A stretch of 64,000 nucleotides of DNA from Serratia marcescens (lineage in GTDB: Bacteria > Pseudomonadota > Gammaproteobacteria > Enterobacterales > Enterobacteriaceae), in assembly GCF_029846115.1 (NCBI RefSeq), contig NZ_JARVZZ010000001.1, forward strand, positions 248,001 through 312,000, in the 5' to 3' direction. Below are positions 29,770-37,639 of the stretch, piece after piece. The notes beneath the pieces were generated by a model that did no database searches, was not told the origin of the DNA, and saw nothing but the letters and a program-made list of their open reading frames with translations. Both the position numbers and the translations under genes were made by a program. The stretch's first letter is position 1, and the number at the start of each line of letters is the position of its first letter.

Positions 29770-29942
29770 AGCAATCCCTTATCAGTGAGCTGGCCGTACC
29801 CTATAGCAACTTCGCTTAAAATATTAACACATCTCTTTCATCCTCTTAGAGAGCCCCGCCATAATGGCTTTTTTGTTTCCCGCCGCCGTGCCACACTTCT
29901 CTTTCGGCATTCCTGATTTATTCTGACTCATAAGGCCCCTGC

Positions 29943-30383
29943 ATGATCGTCAACTGCGACCACGACAACCTCGACGCCTGGTTGGCGCTGCGCTCGGCGC
30001 TGTGGCCCACCTGCCCGCAGGAAGTGCACCGCGCGGAGATGCGCGAAATATTGGCTTCGCCACACCACACCGCGTTTATGGCGCGGGGGCTGGACGGCGC
30101 TTTCGTTGGCTTTGCCGAGGTCGCGCTGCGTTACGATTACGTCAACGGCTGCGAATCGTCACCGGTGGCGTTTTTGGAAGGGATTTATACCGTCGAGCGC
30201 GCGCGCCGCCAGGGTTGGGCGGCGCGCTTGATCACGCAGGTGCAGGAGTGGGCGAAGCAGCAGGGGTGCAGCGAGCTGGCGTCGGATACCGACATCGCTA
30301 ATCTGGACTCCCAGCGCCTGCACGTGGCGCTGGGCTTTGCCGAAACGGAGCGGGTGGTGTTTTACCGCAAAACGCTGGGCTGA
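29943..30383 (+). CDS. aac(6')-Ic: AAC(6')-Ic aminoglycoside 6'-N-acetyltransferase
   Basis: This GNAT enzyme acetylates the 6'-amino group of aminoglycosides such as tobramycin, netilmicin and amikacin using acetyl-CoA. The 146-residue sequence matches what I recall of the chromosomal S. marcescens AAC(6')-Ic, including REILASPHHTAFMARGLDGAF and FLEGIYTVERARRQGWAARL, where the R-x-x-G-x-A/G loop binds acetyl-CoA, and the C-terminal RVVFYRKTLG. A few residues differ from the form I remember (for example residue 4). The gene is intrinsic to the species, often weakly expressed and raised by mutation. An 11-bp palindrome GCCATAATGGC is at 29858-29868. Its TGA abuts the opposing HPP gene's stop (TGATCA). 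Confidence 0.93.
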   Translation: MIVNCDHDNLDAWLALRSALWPTCPQEVHRAEMREILASPHHTAFMARGLDGAFVGFAEVALRYDYVNGCESSPVAFLEGIYTVERARRQGWAARLITQVQEWAKQQGCSELASDTDIANLDSQRLHVALGFAETERVVFYRKTLG

Positions 30384-31100
30384 TCAGGCGATTTTGCTTT
30401 GCCGCTGATGCGCCAACTGCTCGGCGCGCAGCAGGATCTCCTGCAGATCGTCCTCGTCGATATCGAACAGATCCCCCTCCATCAGCGCCTCATGCAAATC
30501 GGCGCGGGTGATGGAAACGGCATCGATCGGCAAATTGGCCGGCTTGGCCTCCGCCGGCGCCAGCGCGTGCGGGTAGCGTCGCCCGGCCAGGTTATTGAAC
30601 AGAATGGCCAGCGCCGCCAGCAGCACCGAGTTCAGCAGCACCGGATACAGTACGAAGTCATAGCCCATCTGGTGAATGCCGGGGCCGCCGAGGATGGCGG
30701 TCAACGCCACCGCGCCGCCGGGTGGATGCAGGCAACGCAGCTTGAACATCAGGCCGATGGCCACCGCCGCCGCGACGCCGCAGGCCAGGCCCGGATCGGG
30801 GATCAGCAGACCGGCGCTGACGCCCACCGTCGCCGCCAGCGCATTGCCGCCGACGATCGACCAGGGCTGCGCCAACGGGCTGTTGGGCACGCCGAACAGC
30901 AGCACCGCCGAAGCGCCCATCGGCGCGATAAACCACAGGTTCACCTCGCCCAAAATAAAGTGGCTGATCCAGCCGGCGAGCATCAGCCCCAAACCGGCGC
31001 CGACGCTGGAAATCAGCATCTCTCGCTTGCCCACCGCCAGCGGGTGCGGCCACAGGCGCGCGCATCCCACTTTCACTCTTTCTATCCACTGCGTCTTCAT
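30384..31100 (-). CDS. HPP family integral membrane protein
   Basis: The 238-residue protein carries the family name motif in CLHPPGGAVALTAILGG (about residues 123-139). About four to five transmembrane helices run from residues 27 to 180, and a soluble C-terminal segment of about 55 residues follows. HPP proteins are thought to be transporters; a plant member moves nitrite, but the bacterial substrates are not established. The start is uncertain: ATG at 31100 is chosen over TTG at 31109 and neither has a clear ribosome site. It ends immediately against aac(6')-Ic, tail to tail. Confidence 0.82.
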   Translation of the reverse strand: MKTQWIERVKVGCARLWPHPLAVGKREMLISSVGAGLGLMLAGWISHFILGEVNLWFIAPMGASAVLLFGVPNSPLAQPWSIVGGNALAATVGVSAGLLIPDPGLACGVAAAVAIGLMFKLRCLHPPGGAVALTAILGGPGIHQMGYDFVLYPVLLNSVLLAALAILFNNLAGRRYPHALAPAEAKPANLPIDAVSITRADLHEALMEGDLFDIDEDDLQEILLRAEQLAHQRQSKIA

Positions 31101-31219
31101 GTTACCCAATACGGCTCAATTCACGTGTTGGCAACAAATATATCACATCATCCTGAAGGAACTCACGGCGCCGTAAACCACGCCGCCCAAGAACTTTTAG
31201 CTAACAGATTGATTTTTAG

Positions 31220-31906
<687 letters not shown>

Positions 31907-31979
31907 GAAAAAAATCGGCGGCCACGACGCCGCCGTTCTCAATGCCGAGAAACAACATCACTGCTTGAGGGAAGGCAAA

Positions 31980-33221
31980 TCACCATCCAGAGGGCAGATA
32001 GCCTAACAATGAAGCGATGGCGTACACCGCGCTGGCCAGGTACAGCAACACAATGCTGACCTGCAGCAACGGGTGCGTGATCCAGTTGCACTGCCAGCGC
32101 GGGGTCTGGTCGCCCTGTTTGCGCGCACCGCGCAGGATCAGCATCGGCATGATCGACAGGATCACCCCGCTGAACACCCCGGCGAAGTAGAGCGCGTTGA
32201 CGAACGACACCAGCCCGCTGTAGGCCAGTACGAACGGCGGCACCACCACCAGCAGCAGTACGCCGAAGCGGCGCAGCGGCAGCTCGTCGTTGCCCAGCCG
32301 GAACTTGTCGAAAATATTGGTCAGGAAGCTGCCGCCCAATCCCCAGTACGAGGTCAGCATCGCGCACAGCGCGAAGATGTTGGCGGAGAAGAACGCCCAC
32401 TGCCCCAGCGCCTGGCCCCAGGAGATGGTGGCTACGTCGGAAATGCCATCCAGCCCGCTGAGCGCGATCACCGACATCGGCACCGCCGCCAGCAAAATGA
32501 AGGTCACGACCATGCCGACGATGATCGCCTTCGGCAGTTGCTCCGGCTTGTCGGCAAAGCCGCGCGCCATCTCCGGCACGATATACTGCGCCGAGAAGCA
32601 GAACACCACCACGTTGAACACCGGCACCATATAGCGCCAGTCGCCGTCCAGCAGGTTGCGCATCTGGGTGGTGTCTTTCAGCAGCGTCGCCGCCACCAGC
32701 GCGGTCAACATCACCACCATGCCGATGCTGATGAACTTCTCGCCGCGGCCGATCGCTTTCAAACCAAGGTACAGCACGCCGGCGGCGGGCACGAAGAACA
32801 GCAAGCTGCCCAGCGCCGGCGAGATGCCGAACAGCGATTGCAGTAGCTTGCCACTGCCGGTCATATAAGCGGTAAGCGCCCCGACGCTGTTGACGCACAC
32901 CGAAGCGAACATCAGCCAGGCGCCCAGGCCACCGACGTAGCGCTTCGCCAACCCACTCAGCTGCAGATGCGCGCGGGTGCGCAGCGTGGATTCGGCGACG
33001 TACAGCATGGTGATGGTGGTCAGGCTCCCCACCAGCACCAGCCAGAACAGCAGCGGCAGGAAACCGGCCTTGCTGGAAGCGTAGGCGATGGAGAGCACGC
33101 CGGCGCCGATGTTGGTGCCGACGATCATCGCCACCCCTTCGAGGAAACTTAACGATTTGGCGGGTGCAGGTGCTCGCACCCCGGCGGCAAGCGCCGGAGA
33201 AACAGAGATATTATCAGACAT
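31980..33221 (-). CDS. Amino acid permease of the aromatic/hydroxy (HAAAP) family
   Basis: The 413-residue protein has about 11 hydrophobic helices. The family signature VAMIVGTNIGAGVLSIAYASSKAGF is in the first helix (residues about 30-54), as in Mtr, TnaB, TyrP and SdaC. SAQYIVPEMARGF near 218 is also typical. Such proteins take up tryptophan, tyrosine or serine by proton symport. It starts 58 bp after gabD on the same strand, so it may be the third gene of a gabT-gabD-permease operon. That would suggest import of GABA or a related amino acid, which would be unusual since known GABA permeases belong to another family. Confidence 0.85.
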   Translation of the reverse strand: MSDNISVSPALAAGVRAPAPAKSLSFLEGVAMIVGTNIGAGVLSIAYASSKAGFLPLLFWLVLVGSLTTITMLYVAESTLRTRAHLQLSGLAKRYVGGLGAWLMFASVCVNSVGALTAYMTGSGKLLQSLFGISPALGSLLFFVPAAGVLYLGLKAIGRGEKFISIGMVVMLTALVAATLLKDTTQMRNLLDGDWRYMVPVFNVVVFCFSAQYIVPEMARGFADKPEQLPKAIIVGMVVTFILLAAVPMSVIALSGLDGISDVATISWGQALGQWAFFSANIFALCAMLTSYWGLGGSFLTNIFDKFRLGNDELPLRRFGVLLLVVVPPFVLAYSGLVSFVNALYFAGVFSGVILSIMPMLILRGARKQGDQTPRWQCNWITHPLLQVSIVLLYLASAVYAIASLLGYLPSGW

Positions 33222-33279
33222 GCATCATCCTTTATCGCCCGGCGACGCTGGCCGCCGGGATGGGTTAACGTCCTGACGC

Positions 33280-34734
33280 TCAACAGCTCACATCGATACA
33301 CAGGTATTTCAGCTCCAGATATTCTTCTATCCCGTAGCGCGATCCTTCACGCCCGAGCCCTGACTGTTTCACGCCGCCGAACGGCGCCACTTCGTTGGAA
33401 ATCAACCCGGTGTTGATGCCGACCATGCCGTACTCCAGCGCTTCCGGCACCCGCCACTGGCGCGCAGCGTTCTGCGTGAACAGGTAGGCGGCCAGGCCGA
33501 ATTCGGTGTCGTTGGCCATGGCGATGGCTTCCGCCTCGTCATGGAAACGGAACAGCGGCGCCACCGGCCCGAAGGTCTCTTCTTTGGCGAAGCGCATTTT
33601 CTGCGTCACGCCAGTCACCACCGTCGGCTGGAAGAAGGTGCCGCCGAGCGCGTGCGGCTGGCCGCCGGTGGCGATCTGCGCTCCTTTGATCAGCGCATCG
33701 TCGATATGGCTCTGCACCTTCGCCACCGCATCGCTGTCGATCAGCGGCCCCTGGGTCGTGCCTTCCTGGCTGCCGTCGCCGACTTTCAGCTGCTCGACCG
33801 CCGCCACCAGTTTCTCCGCCAGTCGTTCGTAGATGCCGTCCTGCACGTAGATGCGGTTGGCGCAGACGCAGGTCTGGCCGCTGTTGCGGAACTTGGAGGC
33901 CATGATGCCCGCCACTGCCGCGTCCAGATTGGCGTCGTCGAACACGATGACCGGCGCGTTACCGCCCAGCTCCAGCGACAGTTTCTTGATGCTCGGCGCG
34001 CACTGCGCCATCAGGATACGGCCGACCTCGGTCGAGCCGGTAAAGCTCAGCTTGCGCACCACCGGGCTGTCGCACAGCACCTTGCCCACCTGCGCTGCCT
34101 CGCCGGTCACCACCTGCAACACGCCGGCGGGAATGCCGGCGTCCTGCGCCAGCTTGGCCAACGCCAACGCGGTCAACGGCGTTTGCTCGGCCGGTTTGAC
34201 GATGATGGCGCAACCGGCCGCCAGCGCCGGCGCCACCTTGCGGGTGATCATCGCCGCCGGGAAATTCCACGGGGTGATGGCCGCACACACGCCGATCGGC
34301 TGCTTCACCACCACCAGGCGCTGCGAAGCCTGCGGCGCCTGCAATACCGCGCCGTCCACCCGCTTGGCCTCTTCGGCGAACCAGGTGATGAACGACGCGG
34401 CGTACGCCACTTCGCCGCGCGCTTCCGCCAGCGATTTGCCCTGCTCGGCGGTCATCAGCTGTGCCAGATCTTCCTGTGCGGCCAGCACCTTGTCGGCCCA
34501 GGCCAGCAGTAGCGCGGAACGCTGCTTGGCGGTCAGCTGTTTCCACTCGTTTTGCGCCCGCTGCGCCGCCGCGATCGCCTGCTGGGTTTCCTCTTCGCTG
34601 ACCAGCGGAATGCTGACCAGTTCGGCGCCGGTGGCCGGATTGATCACCGCTTCGCGCTTGCCGCTCAGGGCATCGCACCATTCGCCGTTGATCAGACACT
34701 GGCTGCGCAGCAGCTCGGGATTGTTCAATTTCAT
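33280..34734 (-). CDS. gabD: GabD, succinate-semialdehyde dehydrogenase
   Basis: GabD oxidises succinic semialdehyde, the product of GABA transamination, to succinate with NADP. The 484-residue protein has the aldehyde dehydrogenase motifs TPWNFPAAMITRKVAPALAAG (near 152), the catalytic glutamate in LELGGNAPVIVFDDA (near 255) and the nucleophile cysteine in NSGQTCVCANRIYV (near 288). GGAG lies upstream of the ATG. It follows gabT by 12 bp and precedes the permease. Confidence 0.95.
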   Translation of the reverse strand: MKLNNPELLRSQCLINGEWCDALSGKREAVINPATGAELVSIPLVSEEETQQAIAAAQRAQNEWKQLTAKQRSALLLAWADKVLAAQEDLAQLMTAEQGKSLAEARGEVAYAASFITWFAEEAKRVDGAVLQAPQASQRLVVVKQPIGVCAAITPWNFPAAMITRKVAPALAAGCAIIVKPAEQTPLTALALAKLAQDAGIPAGVLQVVTGEAAQVGKVLCDSPVVRKLSFTGSTEVGRILMAQCAPSIKKLSLELGGNAPVIVFDDANLDAAVAGIMASKFRNSGQTCVCANRIYVQDGIYERLAEKLVAAVEQLKVGDGSQEGTTQGPLIDSDAVAKVQSHIDDALIKGAQIATGGQPHALGGTFFQPTVVTGVTQKMRFAKEETFGPVAPLFRFHDEAEAIAMANDTEFGLAAYLFTQNAARQWRVPEALEYGMVGINTGLISNEVAPFGGVKQSGLGREGSRYGIEEYLELKYLCIDVSC

Positions 34735-34746
34735 GCCGTTCGCTCC

Positions 34747-36012
34747 TTAGTGGGCCAGCGCGCGAGACAGGATGCCCATCGCCTTGGTGAACTGATCGTC
34801 CGGGATGGTCAGCGGGTACAGGAAGCGAATCACGTTGCCGTTCACGCCGCAGCTCAGCAGCAGCAGCCCTTCTTCCATCGCCTTCTGCTGCACCTGACGG
34901 GTGATATCGGCAGATGGTTTGCCGGTGGCCGGATCGTTGAACTCCACCGCCACCATCGAGCCTTGTGCGCGCACATCGGCGATCGCCGGGCTGGTTTTGC
35001 GCGCCTGCTGCAACACTTCCACCAGGTGCTGCCCCAAGCGCTGGGCGCGCTGGCACAGCTGCTCTTCTTCGATCACGTCCAGCACCGCATGCGCCGCGGC
35101 CACCGCCAGCGGGTTACCGGCGTAGGTGCCGCCCAGCCCGCCCGGCGCCGGCGCGTCCATCACCTCGGCGCGGCCCGCCACCGCCGACAGCGGCATGCCG
35201 CCCGCCAGGCTTTTCGCCATGGTGATCAGATCCGGTTTAACGCTGTAGTGCTCCATGGCGAACAGCTTGCCGGTACGGGCGAAGCCGGTCTGCACTTCGT
35301 CGGCGATCAGCAGGATGCCATGCTGGTCGCACAGCGCGCGCAGCGCCTGCATGAATTCGGCCGGCGCCACGTTGAAGCCGCCTTCGCCCTGCACCGGCTC
35401 CAGCACGATCGCCGCCACCTGCTTGGGATCGATATCCGCTTTAAACAGGCGGTCCAGGCTGCTCATCGCGTCTTCGGTGGTCACGCCGTACAGCGCGTTC
35501 GGGTACTGGCCGTGGAACACCGAGCCGGGGAATGGGCCAAAGCCCAGTTTGTAAGGCGCCACTTTGCCGGTCAGCGCCATGGTCATGTAGGTGCGGCCGT
35601 GGAAACCGCCGCCGAAGGTGATCAAGCCCGGGCGGCCGGTGTAAGCGCGGGCGATCTTCACCGCGTTTTCCACCGCTTCCGCGCCGGTGGTGAAGAAGGC
35701 GGTTTTACACGGGCCGGCGATCGGCGCGCGCTGATTGATGCGCTCTGCCAACGAGACATAGCTTTCGTAAGGAACGATCTGATAGGCGGTGTGGGTGAAG
35801 GCCTGCAGCTGCTTTTCAATCGCGGCGATCACCTTCGGGTGGCGATGGCCGGTGTTCAGCACGGCGATCCCCGAGGCGAAATCGATCACTTCTTTGCCTT
35901 CCACATCCCACAGCGTAGCGTTCTCTGCGCGCTCGGCGTAAAAACCACACATCACGCCCACTCCGCGCGGGGTGGCGTCCTGACGGCGTTGGTTCAATTC
36001 TGCGTTTTTCAT
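34747..36012 (-). CDS. gabT: GabT, 4-aminobutyrate aminotransferase
   Basis: GabT is a PLP enzyme that moves the amino group of GABA to 2-oxoglutarate. The 421-residue class III aminotransferase shows FFTTGAEAVENAVKIAR (near 107), the Asp of LLIADEVQTGFARTGK (near 235) that binds the cofactor, and the PLP lysine in TMAKSLAGGMPLSAV (near 265). GGAGAG lies before the ATG. It is the first gene of gabT-gabD-permease and diverges from a MocR-type regulator. Confidence 0.95.
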   Translation of the reverse strand: MKNAELNQRRQDATPRGVGVMCGFYAERAENATLWDVEGKEVIDFASGIAVLNTGHRHPKVIAAIEKQLQAFTHTAYQIVPYESYVSLAERINQRAPIAGPCKTAFFTTGAEAVENAVKIARAYTGRPGLITFGGGFHGRTYMTMALTGKVAPYKLGFGPFPGSVFHGQYPNALYGVTTEDAMSSLDRLFKADIDPKQVAAIVLEPVQGEGGFNVAPAEFMQALRALCDQHGILLIADEVQTGFARTGKLFAMEHYSVKPDLITMAKSLAGGMPLSAVAGRAEVMDAPAPGGLGGTYAGNPLAVAAAHAVLDVIEEEQLCQRAQRLGQHLVEVLQQARKTSPAIADVRAQGSMVAVEFNDPATGKPSADITRQVQQKAMEEGLLLLSCGVNGNVIRFLYPLTIPDDQFTKAMGILSRALAH

Positions 36013-36029
36013 GCTGTTCTCTCCGGTCG

Positions 36030-36114
36030 GTGCCAGTTACACGTTTCGTTCACATTCGTGAAACAATGACGTTTATTTACACAGGATGTGGCCCTATAAT
36101 CGAGTGCCAGTTAC
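36030..36114. promoter_or_regulatory. Pair of exact 11-bp direct repeats, candidate MocR/GabR binding sites
   Basis: GTGCCAGTTAC occurs at 36030-36040 and again at 36104-36114, 74 bp apart (seven helical turns), between gabT and the divergent regulator. GabR-type regulators are known to bind direct repeats in the promoter region they share with their target. The right copy begins just after the regulator's -10 element, so binding there would also explain autorepression. Confidence 0.65.
36072..36100 (+). promoter_or_regulatory. Promoter of the MocR-type regulator
   Basis: A perfect -10 TATAAT at 36095-36100 with a weak -35 TTTATT at 36072-36077, 17 bp apart, 34 bp before the TTG start. Confidence 0.65.
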
Positions 36115-36133
36115 GAATAATTGAGGGATCCAA

Positions 36134-37624
36134 TTGCGCTCATTGAGTGGTGACCTGTTGCTGCAGCGCCTTGGCGAACAGCCCGATGACAAGCTGCACA
36201 AGCGGCTTTACAACGCGATCCGCACCAGCATTCTCGACGGCAGCCTGCCGCCCTCCAGCCGCCTGCCCGCCTCGCGCGATCTGGCGCAGGAGCTCAGCCT
36301 ATCCCGCAACACTGTATTAACCGTTTATGAACAACTGCTGGCGGAAGGTTACGTGTCGGCGCGCGCCGGCAGCGGCACCTTCGTCGCCGACACGGTGCCG
36401 GACAGCTGCCTCTCCACCGGCGGCGCCCCGGCGAACGGCAGCGGGCAACCGCGCCGCGTCGAACTGTCGGAGCGCGGCGCCACGCTGCTGCACCACGCCA
36501 GCGCCAGCCCCAAACAGTGGGGGGCGTTCATTCCCGGCGTGCCCGACGTCAACGCCTTTCCCCATCAGCTGTTCAGCAAGATCCAGGCGAGGCTCAGCCG
36601 CCGTCCGGCGCCGCAACGGCTGACCTACAGCAATCAGGGCGGTAGCCCGGAGCTGCAGCATGCGTTGGTGGAGTATTTACGGGTGGCGCGCTCGGTGCAC
36701 TGCTCGCCGGAACAGATCCTGATCACCGAAGGCATCCATCAGGCGATCGATCTGGTGACGCGCATGTTGTGCAATCCGGGGGATGACGCCTGGATCGAAG
36801 AGCCGGGCTATTGGGGGATCCGCAATATCCTGCGCATCAATGCGCTGAATATCTGCCCGCTGGCGGTGGACGAAGCCGGGCTGGTTCCGCCGGAGCAGCC
36901 GACCACCCCGCCGCGGCTGATCTTCGTGACCCCGTCGCACCAGTATCCGCTCGGCTCGGTGATGAGCCTGGCGCGGCGCCAACGGCTGCTGGCGCTGGCG
37001 CGCAACGCCGGTGGTTGGATCGTCGAGGACGACTACGACAGCGAATTTCGCTTTTCCGGCCAACCGATCCCGGCGCTGCAAGGGCTGGAGGCCGATGCGC
37101 CGGTGATTTACATCGGCACCTTCAGCAAGACGCTCTACCCGGCGCTGCGCCTCGGCTATGTGGTGTTGCCGCCGCCGCTGGTGCAGGCGTTGAAAACCGC
37201 CCACGCCGAGCTGTACCGCGGCGGGCACCTGCTGATCCAGAGCGCGCTGGCGGAGTTTATTCAGGCGGGGCACTACACCGCGCATATCCGCCGCATGCGG
37301 TTGCTGTACGCCCGGCGGCGCGCCTTTCTGACCGGATTGATCGAACAGCACCTCGGCAAACAGGCGCTCAGCGAGTTCAACAGCAACGCCGGATTGCACC
37401 TGATCCTCAATCTGCCGGACGAGGCCGACGACGTGGCGATCGCCGCCGCTGCCGCCGCGCACGGGGTGCTGGTGCGGCCGCTGTCGCGCTACTATATGCT
37501 GCCCAACCGCCGGCGCGGCCTGCTGATGGGGTTTGCCTGCGTACCGGAAGAGCAGATGGCCGCGGCCTTCACCCAGCTGCTGGCGTGCATTAACGCGCCC
37601 GAGATGAAAAAGGCGGCCCCTTAG
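36134..37624 (+). CDS. MocR/GabR-family regulator with PLP-binding aminotransferase domain
   Basis: The 496-residue protein has an N-terminal GntR-type winged helix (about 20-90: LHKRLYNAIRTSILDGSLPPSSRLPASRDLA and SRNTVLTVYEQL). A class I aminotransferase-like domain follows (about 130-490) with ITEGIHQAIDLVTRML, VTPSHQYPLGSVM and the PLP lysine in IGTFSKTLYPALRLGYV (near 333). Such regulators sense GABA or vitamin B6 through PLP. Facing gabT and gabD, it is most likely the GABA-responsive GabR type; PdxR is the alternative, but no PLP-synthesis gene is nearby. The start is TTG at 36134, preceded by GAGGGA; no ATG lies near. The stop codon is inside the terminator stem. Confidence 0.87.
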   Translation: MRSLSGDLLLQRLGEQPDDKLHKRLYNAIRTSILDGSLPPSSRLPASRDLAQELSLSRNTVLTVYEQLLAEGYVSARAGSGTFVADTVPDSCLSTGGAPANGSGQPRRVELSERGATLLHHASASPKQWGAFIPGVPDVNAFPHQLFSKIQARLSRRPAPQRLTYSNQGGSPELQHALVEYLRVARSVHCSPEQILITEGIHQAIDLVTRMLCNPGDDAWIEEPGYWGIRNILRINALNICPLAVDEAGLVPPEQPTTPPRLIFVTPSHQYPLGSVMSLARRQRLLALARNAGGWIVEDDYDSEFRFSGQPIPALQGLEADAPVIYIGTFSKTLYPALRLGYVVLPPPLVQALKTAHAELYRGGHLLIQSALAEFIQAGHYTAHIRRMRLLYARRRAFLTGLIEQHLGKQALSEFNSNAGLHLILNLPDEADDVAIAAAAAAHGVLVRPLSRYYMLPNRRRGLLMGFACVPEEQMAAAFTQLLACINAPEMKKAAP

Positions 37625-37633
37625 GGCCGCCTT
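37610..37633. terminator. Terminator overlapping the regulator's stop codon
   Basis: AAGGCGGCCC and GGGCCGCCTT form a strong stem whose loop contains the TAG stop. It lies between convergent genes and could serve both. Confidence 0.8.
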
Positions 37634-37639
37634 CCCGCG

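Noticed and set aside
28949..29942. A complete prophage or integrative island at the tRNA gene
   Set aside because: There is no integrase gene and no second copy of the tRNA 3' end in this stretch; only three small ORFs are present.
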